The translations under genes and the position numbers were made by a program. From contig JAGNHB010000043.1 in the NCBI GenBank assembly GCA_018001935.1, forward strand, positions 1 to 49,162: 49,162 nt of DNA. The letters run 5' to 3'. Source of the stretch: Acidobacteriota bacterium (GTDB lineage Bacteria; Acidobacteriota; JAAYUB01). A model generated the notes under the pieces. It did not search any database. It saw nothing but the letters and a program-made list of their open reading frames with translations, and was not told where the DNA came from. Positions 23,926-33,439 of this stretch are shown here, in pieces; the stretch's first letter is position 1; each line of letters opens with the position of its first letter.

Positions 23926-24744
23926 TCACAGGAGGATCTGGCAGGTGATCTCTCGGTTTCCAAACCGGGATTTCCTGTGAACGATCCGGTGGCGCTCCTC
24001 GTCGGTGGCACCGATGGTCTCGCCGCGGCCGATCTGAATGCCGCTCGAAAGCTCGTAGTGAGCAATGTCCGCGAGCATTCCGAGCGATTCGGACGGTTTC
24101 ATGTTCGTGTCGTGAACCTCCAGGTCGAGGAAACCGAGCATCCGCATCCCGGTCGTGTAGCCCGAGAGCCCTTTCTTCTCCGGAACCGGGTGAAATCCGA
24201 GCCAGAGAAAGAGGGGGAGGCTGGTCTCGGAAGCCTCGGAGGCCTGTTCAAGGTACCGATCCGGGGGCACGACGATGGATGCATTCCCGTAGTAGACCCC
24301 CAGGCTCTCGACCGAGGCCAGGACGCTGGCGATGGCCCGGGTCAGGCAAAGCGAAAGCCGCACGGGAGCCATTTTCTCCGACGAGGCGTACACCACCACG
24401 TGTGATCCGTGCCCCGACAGGGACGAGCGCGCTTCAGGCCAACTCCACGCAGTGCATACCGGCCATTCGAGGTCACCCCACGGAATGGGCATCGGCATGA
24501 ATACGAAACCGGCCATCCCGCCCTCAATGGTCACCACGGCGGCCTCGTCGCGAACATTGATTTCCGAATCATCCACAGCCAGATTCAGGGATTCACGGAA
24601 GTGGCCTGCGATCCGGCGAAGATCGGGCAGTGCGTTCCCTCGAAGGGCTACCATGCCCAAGTTCGTCCCCCTCCTGGATGCTGATGTGGTTGAACTGCGT
24701 CGCACAAGTCTCTTGATCATCCCCACAACTCGCCTCTTTTCCAT
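23926..24744 (-). CDS. DUF4261 domain protein
   Basis: 272 residues if the ATG at 24744 is used; an ATG at 24720 is also possible and a TTG lies at 24753. Motifs of DUF4261 are visible in the C-terminal half: PLFLWLGFHPVPEKKGLSGYTTGMRMLGFLDLEVHDT, then LADIAHYELSSGIQIGRGETIG. Earlier parts (GFVFMPMPIPWGDLEW) fit the domain's N-terminal beta region. The family is of unknown function and scattered among bacteria, often in accessory regions. Codon use is less GC-biased than in neighbouring genes, suggesting acquisition. It is flanked by repeats and by ccmB (63 bp away). Confidence 0.72.
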   Translation of the reverse strand: MEKRRVVGMIKRLVRRSSTTSASRRGTNLGMVALRGNALPDLRRIAGHFRESLNLAVDDSEINVRDEAAVVTIEGGMAGFVFMPMPIPWGDLEWPVCTAWSWPEARSSLSGHGSHVVVYASSEKMAPVRLSLCLTRAIASVLASVESLGVYYGNASIVVPPDRYLEQASEASETSLPLFLWLGFHPVPEKKGLSGYTTGMRMLGFLDLEVHDTNMKPSESLGMLADIAHYELSSGIQIGRGETIGATDEERHRIVHRKSRFGNREITCQILL

Positions 24745-24807
24745 GATTTGCAATGCGACTAAACAGGCTCCCCTGTTATTGCCTCCTGTCTCCTGGCTTC
24801 CTTCCCC

Positions 24808-25527
24808 CTATTCCCCCGCCTCGAGGATGTGCCGGAAGAGCACCGCCCCGGCGAGCAGGAAGAGCAGGTCGAAGCCGGCGGCGAGCTTGACGGCGCCCCA
24901 GAACGCCGGGCCGACGGGGCCGCGGAAGACGGCGTCCAGGGCCCGGGCGCCGGCGAGCACCCCCGGGACGGCCAGGGGGAAGACGAGAACGGGGAGCAGG
25001 AGGTCCCGCGATCCCCCGCCGGTGGTCAGCGCCGCGCAGAGGACCCCCGCGGCGACGAAGCCCGCGTCCGCCGCCACCACGCACAGCAGCAGCGCCGCAA
25101 CGCCTCCCCGGCTCTCCAGGCCGAAAAAAGCCAGGAAGACGGGGAGGGAGAGCAGTTCCACCGAAAAGAGCAGCGCCATCCCCGACAGCCACTTCCCCGC
25201 AAACACCGCCGACCCCGACACGGGGGCCAGGCACAGCCCCGCCAGGCAGCCGTCGCGGCGCTCCCGGTCGAAAGTGGCGCCCAGCTGCATCAGCCCGGCG
25301 AAGAGCCAGGACGTCCACAGGGCGGCGGGGGCGGCTTCCCGCAGGCGCGGGCCCGGCTCCAGGACGAACTGGAAGAGGACGGCGACGACCAGGGCGAAGA
25401 AGAGGGTGGTGACCAGCCGTCCCCGGGACCGCCACTCCACCCGGAGGTCCTTGCCGGCCACGGCCAAGGCCTGGTGCAACCAGGGGCCCGGCCCCGGCGT
25501 TCCCTCGCGGTCGCCGGGGCGGCTCAC
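24808..25527 (-). CDS. ccmB: Heme exporter permease CcmB
   Basis: 239 residues from a GTG at 25527 overlapping the ccmA stop (GTGA). Six hydrophobic segments are spaced as in CcmB. VAGKDLRVEWRSRGRLVTTLFFALVVAVLFQF is the conserved start of the family, followed by RRDGCLAGLCLAPVSGSAVFAGKWL and RDLLLPVLVFPLAVPGVLAGARALDAV. It forms the membrane part of the CcmAB ABC transporter, which releases heme-loaded CcmE in system I cytochrome c maturation. ccmC, ccmD, ccmE and ccmH are not in this window. Confidence 0.9.
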   Translation of the reverse strand: MSRPGDREGTPGPGPWLHQALAVAGKDLRVEWRSRGRLVTTLFFALVVAVLFQFVLEPGPRLREAAPAALWTSWLFAGLMQLGATFDRERRDGCLAGLCLAPVSGSAVFAGKWLSGMALLFSVELLSLPVFLAFFGLESRGGVAALLLCVVAADAGFVAAGVLCAALTTGGGSRDLLLPVLVFPLAVPGVLAGARALDAVFRGPVGPAFWGAVKLAAGFDLLFLLAGAVLFRHILEAGE

Positions 25528-26207
25528 GACGCCCCCTCCCGGCACGGGCCGCCGGGCGTCCCCTCGCGGAGCACGCCGCCGCACAGTTCGAGCACCCTCC
25601 CGGCCGCCACGGGAAGCCGGCCGGCGTCGTGGGCGGCCACGAGGATGGTCACCCCCTCCCGGTTCAGGGCGGTGAGCCGCTCCGCCACGACACCCGAGGA
25701 GACGCTGTCCAACCCCGAGAACGGCTCGTCCAGCATCAGCAGCTCCGGGTCGTGCAGGGTGGCCCGAACCAGGCCCAGCCGCTGGCGCAGGCCGCGCGAC
25801 AGGGCAACGGCGCGGTGTTTGCGCCAGGGGAGCAACCCCATCGCCCCGAGACGGGCCGCGATGCGGTCTGCAGGGAGGACGAGCCCGTAGAGGCGGCCGT
25901 AGAACCGCAGGTTCTCCTCCACCGTCAGTTCGTCGTGCACGAAAAGATCGTGAGACAGGAAACCGAAGCGTCGGCGGTTCGCAGGCCCCGCTCCCCGGGC
26001 GTCCTCGCCGAAGCGGAGGAGGCGCCCGGCGGACGGCGCCACCAGGCCGGCCGCGCACCGGACGAGGGTGCTCTTGCCCGCGCCGTTGGCCCCGGTCAGC
26101 GCCACGAGTTCCCCGGGACCGACCTCGAAGGACACGCGGCGAAGGACGGTATCCCGTCCGTAACGCACGAGGAGGCTGTGGGCGGAGAGCACCGGCGCGG
26201 GGTTCAC
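25524..26207 (-). CDS. ccmA: Heme exporter ATPase CcmA
   Basis: 227 residues from a GTG at 26207 overlapping the ccmF stop. ABC ATPase: Walker A ALTGANGAGKSTLVRC, the signature-position motif LSRGLRQRLGLVRA (LSGGQ normally; CcmA proteins vary here), Walker B PELLMLDEPFSGLDS and the switch histidine in VAAHD. NRRRFGFLSHDLFVHDELTVEENLRFYGRLYG is typical of CcmA. It powers the CcmABCD complex. Order ccmF-ccmA-ccmB with 4-bp overlaps argues for a single transcript. Confidence 0.92.
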   Translation of the reverse strand: MNPAPVLSAHSLLVRYGRDTVLRRVSFEVGPGELVALTGANGAGKSTLVRCAAGLVAPSAGRLLRFGEDARGAGPANRRRFGFLSHDLFVHDELTVEENLRFYGRLYGLVLPADRIAARLGAMGLLPWRKHRAVALSRGLRQRLGLVRATLHDPELLMLDEPFSGLDSVSSGVVAERLTALNREGVTILVAAHDAGRLPVAAGRVLELCGGVLREGTPGGPCREGAS

Positions 26208-28183
26208 GGTCCCCTCCCGTCGTCGTCCTCGCCCCGGCGGGGCCGCGGGACCGCCAAGAGGGCGCCGATCACCGCCAGCGCCGCCCCGAACCAGATCCAG
26301 GACATGCCGGGGATGACCCGCAGTTGCACCGCCACCTCGCCGCGCTCGGGGTTCATGGGGAAAAAGGCCAGGTAGAGGTCCCGAACGAACCCGGTCCGGA
26401 CGTCCACCTCCATGCCGGTGCCGCCCGTCCGCCGGTAGAAACGGACCTCGGGGGCGAAGTCCGGGGGGGCCCCGGCGCGGGGCGGGACAAGGGAGAATTC
26501 CGCCCGGTAGACGGCCTTCTCCGCGTCCGGGTCCTCGACCACCAGGCGGTTGAAGATGAGGCGGAACTCCCCGTCCGTGAAGGTCTCTCCGGGGCGGGCG
26601 ACCACGCGGCTCTCCCGGGCGAACCAGCCCGAGGCGCCAATGCCGGCGGCGACGACCACGAAGCCGAGGTGGCAGAGGGCCGCCGCCAGGCGCGGACGCG
26701 TCGGGCCCCCGCGCAGGGTCCCGGCGACGACGGCGGGGAGCGCCGCGGCGCACAGGGCGAAGAGGACGGCCGCCGGCACGTTCCCGTCCAGGAGGTTCAC
26801 CAGCGCCCCGGCCACGGCCGCCGCGGGCAGGAGGAGCGCGGCGAAGGCGACCAGCTTCCCCAGGGGGTCCCGCGGCCGCCGCAGGACCTGGTGGATGCCG
26901 AGCAGCGCCACGAGGGCAATTCCGAGGGGGACCACTGCCCGGTTGAAGAAGCGCGGGGGAAGGGCGGACACGAGGTTTGTGGACGGCGAGGGTCCCGTCC
27001 CGTCCGCGGTAGAAACCCTCGCCGGGACATCCCCCGGGGCGCCCGGGCCCGACTGCATCCACCCCGGGAGGATCCCGTGGACGGTACCGTAGGCCACCAC
27101 GATCAGGAAGGCGATCAAAAAGCCAGCGGACAAGGTCACCGCCGCGTCCCCCGGGCCGGGTTTCCACGCCCCGGCGGGCCTGCCCTTCCGGCGGCCGGCC
27201 GCCAGGAGGACGAGGGTGACGGCCAGGGCGACTCCCATGAAGGCGAGGAGCCATCCACCGACCCCGGAACGCTGGAAGGCGTGGACGGAGTCCAGGGCGC
27301 CGCTTCGGGTGAGCCAGGTCCCGAAGATGCAGAGGAGGAACGTCGTGACCGCCAGGAAAGGGACCAGGCGCGGGAAGGCCCCCCGGCGCCGGTGGAGGGC
27401 GGACAGGTGGACGAAGGCCGTGGCGCCAAGCCAGGGGATCAGGGAGGCGTTCTCCACGGGGTCCCATCCCCAGTACCCGCCCCAGCCCAGTTCCACGTAG
27501 GCCCACTGGGCACCGAGAACGATCCCCGCCGTGAGGGCCGCCCAGGCAAAGAGGGTCCAGGCGCGCGCGCGCCGGGTCCAGTCCCCGGGCCCCTCCGGGT
27601 CGGCCAGGGCGGACAGCGCCAGGGCGAAGGGGACCGCGAAGGCGGCGTACCCGAGGATCAGCAACGGCGGGTGCCAGATCATGGCGGGGTTCTGCAGCAG
27701 AGGGTTCATGCCGGCCCCGTCCGGCGGTGGAACGGCCAGGGTCCCGAAGGGATTGGACACCCGGAGCGCCAGGAGGGCGAAGAGAAACTCGGTGAGGGAC
27801 ATCGCCAGGAGGTACCGGCCGAGCCCCCCCCCGTCGGTTTTCCGGGCTGCCCGCAGCGAAACGGAACTGCAGGCCGCCATCAGGAGCAACCAGAGCAGCA
27901 GCGAACCCTCGGCGCCGGCCCAGAACGCCGTCAGCCGGTAGACCACCGGGAGGCTGCGAGAGGTGTGGTCCGCCACGTAGCGGAACGTGAAATCGCCACG
28001 GACAAGCACCACCGCCAGGACGGCCGACGCCGTGAACACGGCGGCGGTGGCGGCGTGGACGAAGGCGGCGGCGCGGTGTGCCCAGGGGCCGGCGCCCCGG
28101 CGCCGGGAGAGGGCCGCGCAGACAGCCCCGCAGAGCAGGCACGCCGCGGCGGCGAACAGGGAGGCATTCCCGAGAAACGACAT
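26204..28183 (-). CDS. ccmF: Heme lyase CcmF/NrfE family
   Basis: 659 residues from ATG 28183, with AAAGGAG about 12 nt upstream. A polytopic membrane protein with the tryptophan-rich heme-handling signature WGGYWGWDPVENASLIPWL and the flanking histidines of the family. The start MSFLGNASLFAAAACLLCGAV matches CcmF N-termini, and the periplasmic domain with DGEFRLIFNRLVVEDPDAE precedes the last helix. It ligates heme to apocytochrome c cysteines with CcmH. The presence of CcmF, A and B shows a system I pathway and hence c-type cytochromes. Confidence 0.92.
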   Translation of the reverse strand: MSFLGNASLFAAAACLLCGAVCAALSRRRGAGPWAHRAAAFVHAATAAVFTASAVLAVVLVRGDFTFRYVADHTSRSLPVVYRLTAFWAGAEGSLLLWLLLMAACSSVSLRAARKTDGGGLGRYLLAMSLTEFLFALLALRVSNPFGTLAVPPPDGAGMNPLLQNPAMIWHPPLLILGYAAFAVPFALALSALADPEGPGDWTRRARAWTLFAWAALTAGIVLGAQWAYVELGWGGYWGWDPVENASLIPWLGATAFVHLSALHRRRGAFPRLVPFLAVTTFLLCIFGTWLTRSGALDSVHAFQRSGVGGWLLAFMGVALAVTLVLLAAGRRKGRPAGAWKPGPGDAAVTLSAGFLIAFLIVVAYGTVHGILPGWMQSGPGAPGDVPARVSTADGTGPSPSTNLVSALPPRFFNRAVVPLGIALVALLGIHQVLRRPRDPLGKLVAFAALLLPAAAVAGALVNLLDGNVPAAVLFALCAAALPAVVAGTLRGGPTRPRLAAALCHLGFVVVAAGIGASGWFARESRVVARPGETFTDGEFRLIFNRLVVEDPDAEKAVYRAEFSLVPPRAGAPPDFAPEVRFYRRTGGTGMEVDVRTGFVRDLYLAFFPMNPERGEVAVQLRVIPGMSWIWFGAALAVIGALLAVPRPRRGEDDDGRGP

Positions 28184-28254
28184 GCGGGACAGTTCTCCTT
28201 TGCCGGGGGGTTCCGGGATCCCGCTCCCCGCGGGGCGGCAACGACGACGGGCCG

Positions 28255-28283
28255 ATTCTTGCACGAAGTGACCCGGCCGTCAA
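28255..28283 (-). promoter_or_regulatory. Promoter of ccmFAB
   Basis: Leftward TTGACG (28283-28278), a 17-nt spacer, AAGAAT (28260-28255), about 72 nt before the ccmF ATG. Confidence 0.55.
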
Positions 28284-28375
28284 CGAGGATCCGGAGGGCC
28301 CGGGACCGCCCCGCCCTCCCCCGGGCCCTCCTTGCCCCCCCGGGCGCCGCCCTTCGGCGGGCGGCGCGAAAACCC

Positions 28376-28404
28376 TTGCCCGGCGGCCGGCATGAGGCTA
28401 AAAT
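28376..28404 (+). promoter_or_regulatory. Promoter giving a leaderless kinase mRNA
   Basis: TTGCCC (28376-28381), a 17-nt spacer, TAAAAT (28399-28404). Only 6 nt separate the -10 from the ATG at 28411, so the expected transcription start falls on or next to the A of the start codon. No Shine-Dalgarno is present. Confidence 0.6.
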
Positions 28405-28410
28405 CGGCCC

Positions 28411-31400
28411 ATGGCCATCGACGACACCGAACCGGTAATGCGAATCGAAACCGCGCTCTGGGACGAAACCACCCGGATCATCCGGGGGGTCTGGCAGTCC
28501 ACCGCCTCGGACGACCCCTCCCAGGACCGGACGATCCGCCCTCCCCAGGGCGCCGTCCCCTCCGACCGGGAAACCACGCTCAAGACCCGCCTGCTGAAGC
28601 CGCCGGTGGCGGACTTCGACCTTCCCAACGCGGACTACGACCTCCTGGAGATCGTCGGACAGGGGGGGATGGGCGTGGTGTACGAGGCCCGGCAGGTCTC
28701 GATCCGGCGGCCGGTGGCGGTGAAGATCCTCCGCCCCGAGGCGGCGGCGGACCCCCACAACCGGGCATCCTTCCTCTCGGAGGCCGTCGTCACCGGGAAC
28801 CTGGACCACCCCAACATCGTCCCCGTCCACGAGCTCGCCCAGGATCGTGACGGCCGCCTCTTCTTCGTCATGAAGCGGATCTGCGGCACCGCCTGGCGCT
28901 CCACCCTCACGGCGCGCCCGCTGGAAGAAAACCTGGACATCCTCTTCCGGGTGATGGACGCGGTGGCCTTCGCCCACTCCCGCGGGGTGATCCACCTGGA
29001 CCTGAAACCGGAAAACGTCATGCTCGGGGACTTCGGGGAGGTCATCCTGACCGATTGGGGCGTCGCGGTCGTCCTGGAGGGGAACCCGCACCTGGACCTG
29101 CCCCCGCAACCCCCCTCGCTGGGCGGGACCCCGTCCTACATGGCGCCGGAGATGGCGCGCGGCGAACTGGACCGCCTGGGCACGCACACCGACATCTACC
29201 TCCTGGGCGGGCTGCTCTACGAGATCATCACGGGTCTGCGACCCCACGGCGGGCACACGGTGGCGGAGTGCCTCGTGGAAGCCGCGCTGAACCACATCCA
29301 GCCCACGCAGCAGCGGGGCGAACTCCTGGACATCGCCCGGACGGCCATGGCCACCCGCCCGCGGCACCGCTTCCGCTCGGTGGCGGCCTTCCGCCAGGCC
29401 CTCAAGCACTACCTGTCCCACAGCGAAAGCCTGGCCCTGAACCGCCGGGCCGTGTCGGACCTCCAGGCGGCGGACATTTCGAAAAGTTACGACGATTTCT
29501 CCCTCGCCGTCTTCGGCTTCCGGCAGGCCCTGAAAGTCTGGCCCGACAACGCGGAGGCCGCGGAGAACCTCTCCCGCGCCGCCCTGGCCTACGCGGAGTG
29601 TGCCCGGGAACGGGGCGACCTCGACCTGGCCCTGGACCAACTCGACACCGGCGACCCCCGGCACGCGGACCTGCGGGCGAAGGTGGAGGAGACCCGGGCG
29701 GAACGGGTCGCCCGGAAGCACCGGATCAAGGTCCTCTCCCGTCTCACCGCCGCCCTGGTCGCCGTGGTTTTCGTCGTCCTCTGCGCGGCCTTCTTCTGGA
29801 TCCGGCTGGAGCGCGAGGGGGCCATCGAGGCGCGGAACGCGGAAGCCTTCCACCGGTCGGCGGCCGAACGGGAGCGCGACCGCGCGCAGCGGGAGCTCTA
29901 CCGGTCCGGGATCCGGGAAGCCGACCGCCTCTCGGCGGGGGGGAGGAGTGCCGACGCCCTGGAGGTCCTGCAGGGGCTCTCCCCGCGGTTCCGCGGCTGG
30001 GAATTCGGCCACCTGGCGGCGCGCTGCCGCCAGGTGGAGGCCGTGTGCCGGAGCGTCCTGAAGGGGCACGGGGCCCCGGTTTTGGGACTGGCGTTCTCCC
30101 CGGACGGGAAACGCGTTTACTCGGGCAGCGACGACCGGTCGCTCCGGGCCTGGGACCCGGAACGCGGCGCCGCGTTGCAGACCATCCCCTCCCGGATCCG
30201 CTGGACGGGCGTGCCCGTGGTGGACCCGCGGGGCGCCTGGCTGGCCTCGGGGAGCGGCGAGGTCTGGGACCTTCGCAACGGGGCGGTCCGCGTCGTCCTC
30301 GAGGGCACGCCGAGCGGGGTCTTCAACCTCGCGGTGAGCCGGAACGGCCTCCTGCTCGCCGGAATCGACTACGACGACAAGGTCTGCGCCTGGGACCCCT
30401 CCACCGGGAGGAAGCGATACACCGTCCCGGAGAACGGGAAACCCGGTCCCGGGATCGCCCTCAGCGGGGACGGCCGCTTCCTGGCCTACGGCACGCGGGA
30501 CGGCCACCTGCGCCTGTGCAACGGCGCCGACGGCACCCGTCTCCGAACCGTCCCGGTGGACCCCGGGGAGATCGTCGGGCCGGTCTGCTTCAGCCCCGAT
30601 GGCGCCTCCGTCGTCGCGGGCAGCCGGGGGGGGTGCATCAAGGCGTTCGGGGCCGCCGACGGCGGGGTCCGTCTCGAATTCGACCGGGTCGGCGCGGCGG
30701 CCACCGTCCTGCTCTTCACCCCCGACGGGCGCTGGCTGGCGGGAAACTGCAGCGACGGAACCCTCCGGTTCTGGGACGCGCGGTCCGGGAAGCTCGCCGC
30801 CGAGGCCAAGGGCCAGTCCAGCGTCGGTATCGCCCTGGCGATCAGCCCCGACGGACACCGGCTCGCCTCCGGAGGCTACGACCTGGCCGTCCGGGTCTGG
30901 GACCTCCGGGAGCGCCGGGCAAGCTCCGTGCTGCCAGGCCCGCGGGACGTGAGCACGCTGGCGCGTTTCCTCCCGGACCGGCAGGGGATCGTCACCGCCG
31001 GCGAGGACGGCGTCGTCCGCGTGCGAAAACCCGGTCCCGCCGCGCCGGAGGAGCTGATGCGCATCCCGGGGGGCGCCCGGGTGCTGGCGGTCGGTCGCCG
31101 GACCGGGTGTGTCGCCGCCGCCGGGGCCGCGGAGCCGATCGTCTGGTACCGCGAACCGGGAGCCGGGAAGCCCGTGCTCCGGTTCACCCTCCCGGCCTAC
31201 CCGGACCCCCAGGCGAGGGTTGTGCCCACCGCCCTGTTCTTCCTGCCCGGCGATACCCGCCTGGCCGTCGGGGACTCCGCCGGCCGGGCGTTTCTGCTGG
31301 ACCTGCCCGCCCACCGGTGGGCGAAGTGCGGGCGTTTCTCCGGGCGACCCCTGACCCAGGTCCGGGCCAGCGGCGACGGCGCCCTCCAGGCCTGGGCGGA

Positions 31401-31830
31401 CGACACCGGGAACGTGTTCCTGCTGGACAGCCGCACCGGGACCTTTTTCCAGTGCGCCCCCGGGGGGAAGAACGCCCACGTTTCCCTGGGCGGGCTGGAC
31501 TTCAGCCCGGACGGCCGCCGGCTCGCCGCCGCCCGGTGGGACAAGACCATCTCCCTCTACGACATCCCGACCCGCAGTGAAATCGCCTCGCTCAAGGGGC
31601 ACACGGGCTGGTGCACCCCGGTCTTCAGCCCGGACGGCCGCCGGTTGGTCTCCGCCGACGTCGACGGCCGCCTGATCGTCTGGGATTGCGACAGCGGGCA
31701 GACCCTGCTGACGATCCGGGGGGAGGACGGCCGGTTCACGTCCCTGGAGTTCAGCCCGAACGGCCGCTGGCTTCTCACCGCGTCGTCCACCGGCACCGTC
31801 CGGATCTGGGATTCCTCCCCGGCCCGCTGA
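28411..31830 (+). CDS. Membrane Ser/Thr protein kinase with WD40 sensor domain
   Basis: 1139 residues. The kinase domain covers about 78-340: glycine loop GQGGMGVVY, Lys105 in VAVK, catalytic loop HLDLKPEN with Asp197, and DWG (Asp215) in place of DFG. A TPR-like helical region (about 350-435) and a single membrane helix (about 440-462, ALVAVVFVVLCAAFFWI) follow. The rest, about 550-1139, is at least ten WD40 repeats (LAFSPDGKRVYSGSDDRSLRAWD, LAISPDGHRLASGGYDLAVRVWD), probably extracytoplasmic. HLDLKPEN lacks the Arg before the catalytic Asp (HRD), so it is not an RD kinase and may not need loop phosphorylation. The ligand or partner sensed by the propeller is unknown. It is divergently transcribed from ccmFAB. 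Confidence 0.93.
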   Translation: MAIDDTEPVMRIETALWDETTRIIRGVWQSTASDDPSQDRTIRPPQGAVPSDRETTLKTRLLKPPVADFDLPNADYDLLEIVGQGGMGVVYEARQVSIRRPVAVKILRPEAAADPHNRASFLSEAVVTGNLDHPNIVPVHELAQDRDGRLFFVMKRICGTAWRSTLTARPLEENLDILFRVMDAVAFAHSRGVIHLDLKPENVMLGDFGEVILTDWGVAVVLEGNPHLDLPPQPPSLGGTPSYMAPEMARGELDRLGTHTDIYLLGGLLYEIITGLRPHGGHTVAECLVEAALNHIQPTQQRGELLDIARTAMATRPRHRFRSVAAFRQALKHYLSHSESLALNRRAVSDLQAADISKSYDDFSLAVFGFRQALKVWPDNAEAAENLSRAALAYAECARERGDLDLALDQLDTGDPRHADLRAKVEETRAERVARKHRIKVLSRLTAALVAVVFVVLCAAFFWIRLEREGAIEARNAEAFHRSAAERERDRAQRELYRSGIREADRLSAGGRSADALEVLQGLSPRFRGWEFGHLAARCRQVEAVCRSVLKGHGAPVLGLAFSPDGKRVYSGSDDRSLRAWDPERGAALQTIPSRIRWTGVPVVDPRGAWLASGSGEVWDLRNGAVRVVLEGTPSGVFNLAVSRNGLLLAGIDYDDKVCAWDPSTGRKRYTVPENGKPGPGIALSGDGRFLAYGTRDGHLRLCNGADGTRLRTVPVDPGEIVGPVCFSPDGASVVAGSRGGCIKAFGAADGGVRLEFDRVGAAATVLLFTPDGRWLAGNCSDGTLRFWDARSGKLAAEAKGQSSVGIALAISPDGHRLASGGYDLAVRVWDLRERRASSVLPGPRDVSTLARFLPDRQGIVTAGEDGVVRVRKPGPAAPEELMRIPGGARVLAVGRRTGCVAAAGAAEPIVWYREPGAGKPVLRFTLPAYPDPQARVVPTALFFLPGDTRLAVGDSAGRAFLLDLPAHRWAKCGRFSGRPLTQVRASGDGALQAWADDTGNVFLLDSRTGTFFQCAPGGKNAHVSLGGLDFSPDGRRLAAARWDKTISLYDIPTRSEIASLKGHTGWCTPVFSPDGRRLVSADVDGRLIVWDCDSGQTLLTIRGEDGRFTSLEFSPNGRWLLTASSTGTVRIWDSSPAR

Positions 31831-31887
31831 CCCACCCTCCATGCCCGCCAGGGATGACGTCCCCGCAAAACGTCAATTCAGCCACAT

Positions 31888-31982
31888 AGAACGCAAAGAA
31901 GAACAGGCCTTCAAAATCCATTGAAATCAAAGATCTCAGACCTTCTTTGCGTTCTTCGTGTTCTTTGTGTTCTTTGTGGTTA
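31888..31982. repeat. AT-richer CAAAGAA/TTCTTTG palindrome
   Basis: A perfect 14-bp inverted pair (AGAACGCAAAGAAG at 31888-31901 and its inverse at 31942-31955) with a 40-bp loop, followed by tandem TTCTTTGTG words to 31982. It begins 57 bp after the kinase stop. The rest of 31831-32071 has CCGTGG words at 32075 and no separate gene. Confidence 0.9.
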
Positions 31983-32071
31983 GACGAATCCGGCCTTTTT
32001 CGGGTTCGTCAGGTATAGACGCAGAAAAGCGGGAGCGGCGGCCTTGCCGGAGTCTTCGTGTGTCTCCTTGT

Positions 32072-33439
32072 TCACCCGTGGTTCGGGTCGGCTTGACCGG
32101 TCTCCCCGCCGGGAGGAACCACTTCCGCCTCGACGTCGTACTCGACGGCCCGGGTGAGCCGGGCATCCACGAACCGGCCGGGGACGAGGGTTTCCACCGG
32201 GCCCGTGGTGAGGTAAACCACGCTGTCGATATCGAAGGCCTGCCCCTCGGTGCGGGCCTGGACGAGGAAGTCGGCGTCGTCGCGGACGCCGTCCACCAGC
32301 ACGCGGACAGTCCGGCCGACCCGTTCCCGGTTGCGCCGGCGCACCAACCTTCTCTGGAGCCGCATCAGCGACCCGGCCCGGGCCGCTCCCTTCTCCGCCG
32401 GCACCTTCTTCGGCAGGTCGAAGGCGGGGGTCCCCTCCTCGTCGGAGTAGCCGAAGACGCCCAGGTGCTCGAAGTCCGCCGCCCGGACGAAATCCCGAAG
32501 GGCGCGGTACTCGGCTTCCGTCTCCCCGGGGTAGCCTGCGATGAGCGAACTGCGAAGGGCGACGCCGGGAAGGGCCTCCCGGATGCGCCCGAGCAGGGCG
32601 AGAAAGCGTTCACCGTCGCCCCCGCGGCCCATTCGGCGCAGGGTCGCCGGGTGAGCGTGCTGGAAGGGGATGTCCAGGTAGCGGCAGACCCGGGGATTGG
32701 CTGCCATCGCGTCGAGCAGGTCGTCCCCGATGGCGGCGGGGAAGGCATACATCAGGCGCACCCGGTACTCCCCCCCGAAGCCGGCGAGCCGGCGCAGCAG
32801 CGGGACCAGGGCGCCGGGACGCCCCCGGTCCCGGCCGTAGGCCGTGGTGTCCTGCCCGATGACGACCAGTTCCCGGACCCCCTCGGCGAGCAGACCTTCC
32901 ACCTCCTCCAGGATGTCGTCCTCCGGGCGGCTGCGGAGGGGCCCGCGGATGGCCGGGATGGCGCAGAAGGCGCAGCCGTGCGAACACCCCTCGGAAATCT
33001 TCACGTACGCCAGGTGGGGCGGGGTCACCCTGAAACGGGGCGTCCGGCTCGTGGGGAGGTACCGGGGCCCCGCGGTCTCCACCGGGCGGCCGTCGAGCTG
33101 CCGGAGGATCCCGGCGATGCGGGGAAAGTCGTTGACCCCGACGAAGGCGTCCACCTCCGGCATCTCCGCGGAAAGCTCCCGGGGATATCGCTGGGCGAGG
33201 CAGCCCGCCATCACCACACGGAGGCCCGGCCGCTGCCCCTTGAGCCGGACCAGTTCCATGACGGCGTCCAGGGACTCTTCCTTCGCGGGCGCGATGAACC
33301 CGCACGTGTTCACGATCGCCGCGTCCGCTTCCTCCGGGGATGGGACCAGGGTGTCCCCCGACCGGAGCAGCGTCCCGGCCATGATCTCGCTGTCGACGGT
33401 GTTTTTGGGGCACCCCAGGCTGAGGAGATAGACCCGCAT
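32072..33439 (-). CDS. rimO: Ribosomal protein uS12 methylthiotransferase RimO
   Basis: 455 residues from the ATG at 33439, which shares one base with the stop of the upstream gene. N-terminal UPF0004 cysteines are in SLGCPKNTVDSE, VNTCGFI and AGCLAQRY. The radical SAM motif CSHGCAFC has cysteines 152, 156 and 159. VIGQDTTAYGRDRG, YLDIPFQHA and SLIAGYPGETEAEY follow, and the C-terminal TRAM region includes VLVDG...GQAFDIDSVVYL. The protein adds a methylthio group to an Asp of S12 using two 4Fe-4S clusters. LGCPKN with GQDTTAYG separates RimO from MiaB. It is translationally coupled to a glycosyltransferase. Confidence 0.95.
   Translation of the reverse strand: MRVYLLSLGCPKNTVDSEIMAGTLLRSGDTLVPSPEEADAAIVNTCGFIAPAKEESLDAVMELVRLKGQRPGLRVVMAGCLAQRYPRELSAEMPEVDAFVGVNDFPRIAGILRQLDGRPVETAGPRYLPTSRTPRFRVTPPHLAYVKISEGCSHGCAFCAIPAIRGPLRSRPEDDILEEVEGLLAEGVRELVVIGQDTTAYGRDRGRPGALVPLLRRLAGFGGEYRVRLMYAFPAAIGDDLLDAMAANPRVCRYLDIPFQHAHPATLRRMGRGGDGERFLALLGRIREALPGVALRSSLIAGYPGETEAEYRALRDFVRAADFEHLGVFGYSDEEGTPAFDLPKKVPAEKGAARAGSLMRLQRRLVRRRNRERVGRTVRVLVDGVRDDADFLVQARTEGQAFDIDSVVYLTTGPVETLVPGRFVDARLTRAVEYDVEAEVVPPGGETGQADPNHG

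Noticed and set aside
27931..31842. A 1303-residue open frame antisense to ccmF and the kinase gene
   Set aside because: High G+C makes long antisense frames. Composition is Gly/Pro/Arg/His-rich without motifs, while the opposite strand encodes clear domains.
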